From contig JAFZTV010000023.1 in NCBI GenBank assembly GCA_017618625.1, forward strand, positions 1 to 7,957: DNA of 7,957 bases. Reading direction: 5' to 3'. Below the pieces are notes generated by a model that made no database searches, had not been told where the DNA came from, and saw only the letters and a program-made list of their open reading frames with translations. The position numbers and the translations under genes were made by a program. The DNA comes from Bacteroidales bacterium. GTDB lineage: Bacteria; Bacteroidota; Bacteroidia; Bacteroidales; P3. Positions within the stretch are counted from its first letter, which is position 1. The number at the start of each line of letters is the position of its first letter. Of the stretch, positions 6,660 to 7,957 are shown piece after piece.

Positions 6660-7957
6660 ATGAGGTCGTCGCGCTTTTTCACGATTATTCCCCTTATCGT
6701 TTTTCTTTTTGCATCGTTGCAAAATATTGATGCTCAAAAAGTTATGACTCAACGTCAGATCGATGAGAAGCTGGCGCGTGAGTTTTATTACAAAAAAGAT
6801 TACGAGAAAGCACGCGATATCTACAAAAATCTTTACGACACATATCAGCAGACCGGCTATTTCAACCAATATGCCGATTGTCTTGTGATGACTGGCGATT
6901 ACGAGGCTGCGGAGAAGGCTTACAAGGCGTTTCTGAAGAAAAATCCGCAGAACTGGAAGTCGCACGTCGACATGGCTTACGTCTACTCGCAGCAGGGCGA
7001 TAACCCCAAGGCGGTGAAATATCTTAATAAGGTGATAAAAGAGGTGCCCGACACCCGAAATGCCATCACTGAAGTCACTAACTTGTTGAGAGCCAGGAAC
7101 TTCAACGATGTGGCAATAAGTCTGTTCGACCGCGGCGCGAAGAATCCGAATGTCAACTATAATTTCTATCTTGAGAAGGCCTACACCTACAACTCGATGC
7201 TCGACTTTGAGAACGCTACCGAGTGCTATCTCCAGTATTTAAAGGAGAAGCCCGATCAATACGAGATGGTGAAGAACCGCCTTCGCGTGATGATGATGTA
7301 CGACCTCAACGGCAATGTGAGCGACGTTATCAGGATGGCGCTGCTGCGCAAAACGCAGGAAGAACCCGAGAACGAGGAGTTTTCGTCGCTGCTGATGTGG
7401 TATTCGCTGCAGGAGCAGGACTACGATCTCGCCCTGATGCAGCTCAAAGCCCTCGACCGACGCGGGAAGGGCGACTATGAGCGCGACATCCTCTACGTGG
7501 CGCAGATTGCGGGCGACAACAGGCAATACGACATCGCGATTGAGGCTTACGACTATATCTTGGAGAAGTCGGGCGAGGGCGTTTTCTATGTGCAGGCGAC
7601 AGTCGGATTTATCAAGAACAGCTACGCAAAAGCTGAAGCCGAAGGCAATCGCGACAAGGCATTTTATGAGAACCTTTCGAAGAAGATTAACGATGCCTTC
7701 GATAAGATCGGTTACACCAGCGATATGATGCCGCTGGTGCTGGTGCAGTCCGATATTTTGGCTTTTGAACTCGGGAGATATGATGATGCTAAAGCATTGT
7801 TAAACAGAGTGTTAGAGCTTGGTTTCTTGCCAAAGACCAACGCCGAGCTGAAGATGAAGCTGGCCGACATATATCTGCTTACCGACGAGGTGTGGGAGGC
7901 CACTTTGCTCTATTCGCAGGTCGAGAAGTCGATGAAAAACGAGCCGATAGCTCACGA
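6660..7957 (+). CDS. Secreted tetratricopeptide-repeat (TPR) protein (3' partial)
   Basis: The frame runs without interruption from the ATG at 6660 through 432 codons to the window edge. The start is 4 nt after the lipoprotein stop and gives a signal peptide: MRSSR, a hydrophobic segment (FFTIIPLIVFLFASL), and a likely cleavage near IDAQ at residue 26. The next in-frame ATG (Met29) would lose it. TPR-like helix pairs are visible at about 39-66 (YKKDYEKARDIYK), 70-98 (TGDYEAAEKAYKAFLKKNP), 101-131, 168-198 (DFENATECYLQYLKEKP), 279-304 (RQYDIAIEAYDYILEK), 362-386 (GRYDDAKALLNRVLEL) and 396-424. The last part (LADIYLLTDEVWEATLLYSQVEK) resembles a TPR protein widespread in Bacteroidota, from memory. 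TPRs are protein-binding scaffolds; the partner is unknown, the adjacent lipoprotein being one candidate. Confidence 0.9.
   Translation, partial: MRSSRFFTIIPLIVFLFASLQNIDAQKVMTQRQIDEKLAREFYYKKDYEKARDIYKNLYDTYQQTGYFNQYADCLVMTGDYEAAEKAYKAFLKKNPQNWKSHVDMAYVYSQQGDNPKAVKYLNKVIKEVPDTRNAITEVTNLLRARNFNDVAISLFDRGAKNPNVNYNFYLEKAYTYNSMLDFENATECYLQYLKEKPDQYEMVKNRLRVMMMYDLNGNVSDVIRMALLRKTQEEPENEEFSSLLMWYSLQEQDYDLALMQLKALDRRGKGDYERDILYVAQIAGDNRQYDIAIEAYDYILEKSGEGVFYVQATVGFIKNSYAKAEAEGNRDKAFYENLSKKINDAFDKIGYTSDMMPLVLVQSDILAFELGRYDDAKALLNRVLELGFLPKTNAELKMKLADIYLLTDEVWEATLLYSQVEKSMKNEPIAH

Noticed and set aside
7223..7480. 85-codon plus-strand open frame (and 7477-7728)
   Set aside because: They are out-of-frame shadows of the TPR gene, Arg-rich and low in complexity; the TPR frame is continuous and carries clear repeats.

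Overview
This window looks like a stretch of a Bacteroidales chromosome (phylum Bacteroidota), probably a gut or rumen member such as the Muribaculaceae or Prevotellaceae; the sequence does not settle the family. Three things point there. The large surface protein ends in a type IX secretion (T9SS) type A sorting domain. Two intergenic regions carry the Bacteroidota -7 promoter element TAnnTTTG. Genes begin after A/T-rich leaders with no Shine-Dalgarno sequence. All supported genes lie on the + strand.

Region 1 (about 1-4084) is the 3' portion of one very large gene for a secreted, modular, repeat-rich surface protein; its true start lies upstream of the window. In order, the visible part has the end of an Ig-like beta domain, three InlB-type (Listeria-Bacteroides) repeats, two copies of a roughly 345-residue module (GLUG beta-solenoid followed by a beta domain), a 'GWYLIASP / GWNLVGNPF' C-terminal domain, and the T9SS sorting domain. 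No catalytic motif is visible.

Region 2 (4085-4926) is a ribosomal protein operon, rplU (L21) and rpmA (L27). It has its own -7 element upstream and ends in a very strong Rho-independent terminator. That terminator is the second of two related 12-4-12 palindromes in the 148-nt gap before serS.

Region 3 (4899-7957) appears to be a second transcription unit with its own promoter: serS (seryl-tRNA synthetase), then a small coiled-coil lipoprotein whose probable TTG start lies inside the end of serS, then, 4 nt further on, a secreted TPR-repeat protein that runs off the right edge. Such tight packing suggests co-transcription and translational coupling. The lipoprotein and TPR protein are both predicted to leave the cytoplasm, so they may work together at the envelope, separately from serS.

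No tRNA, rRNA, CRISPR array, transposase or phage gene was seen. No stretch over 300 bases lacks a gene. Nothing here proves a new system; the least explained items are the lipoprotein-TPR pair, the paired palindromes, and the duplicated Cys-containing GLUG modules.
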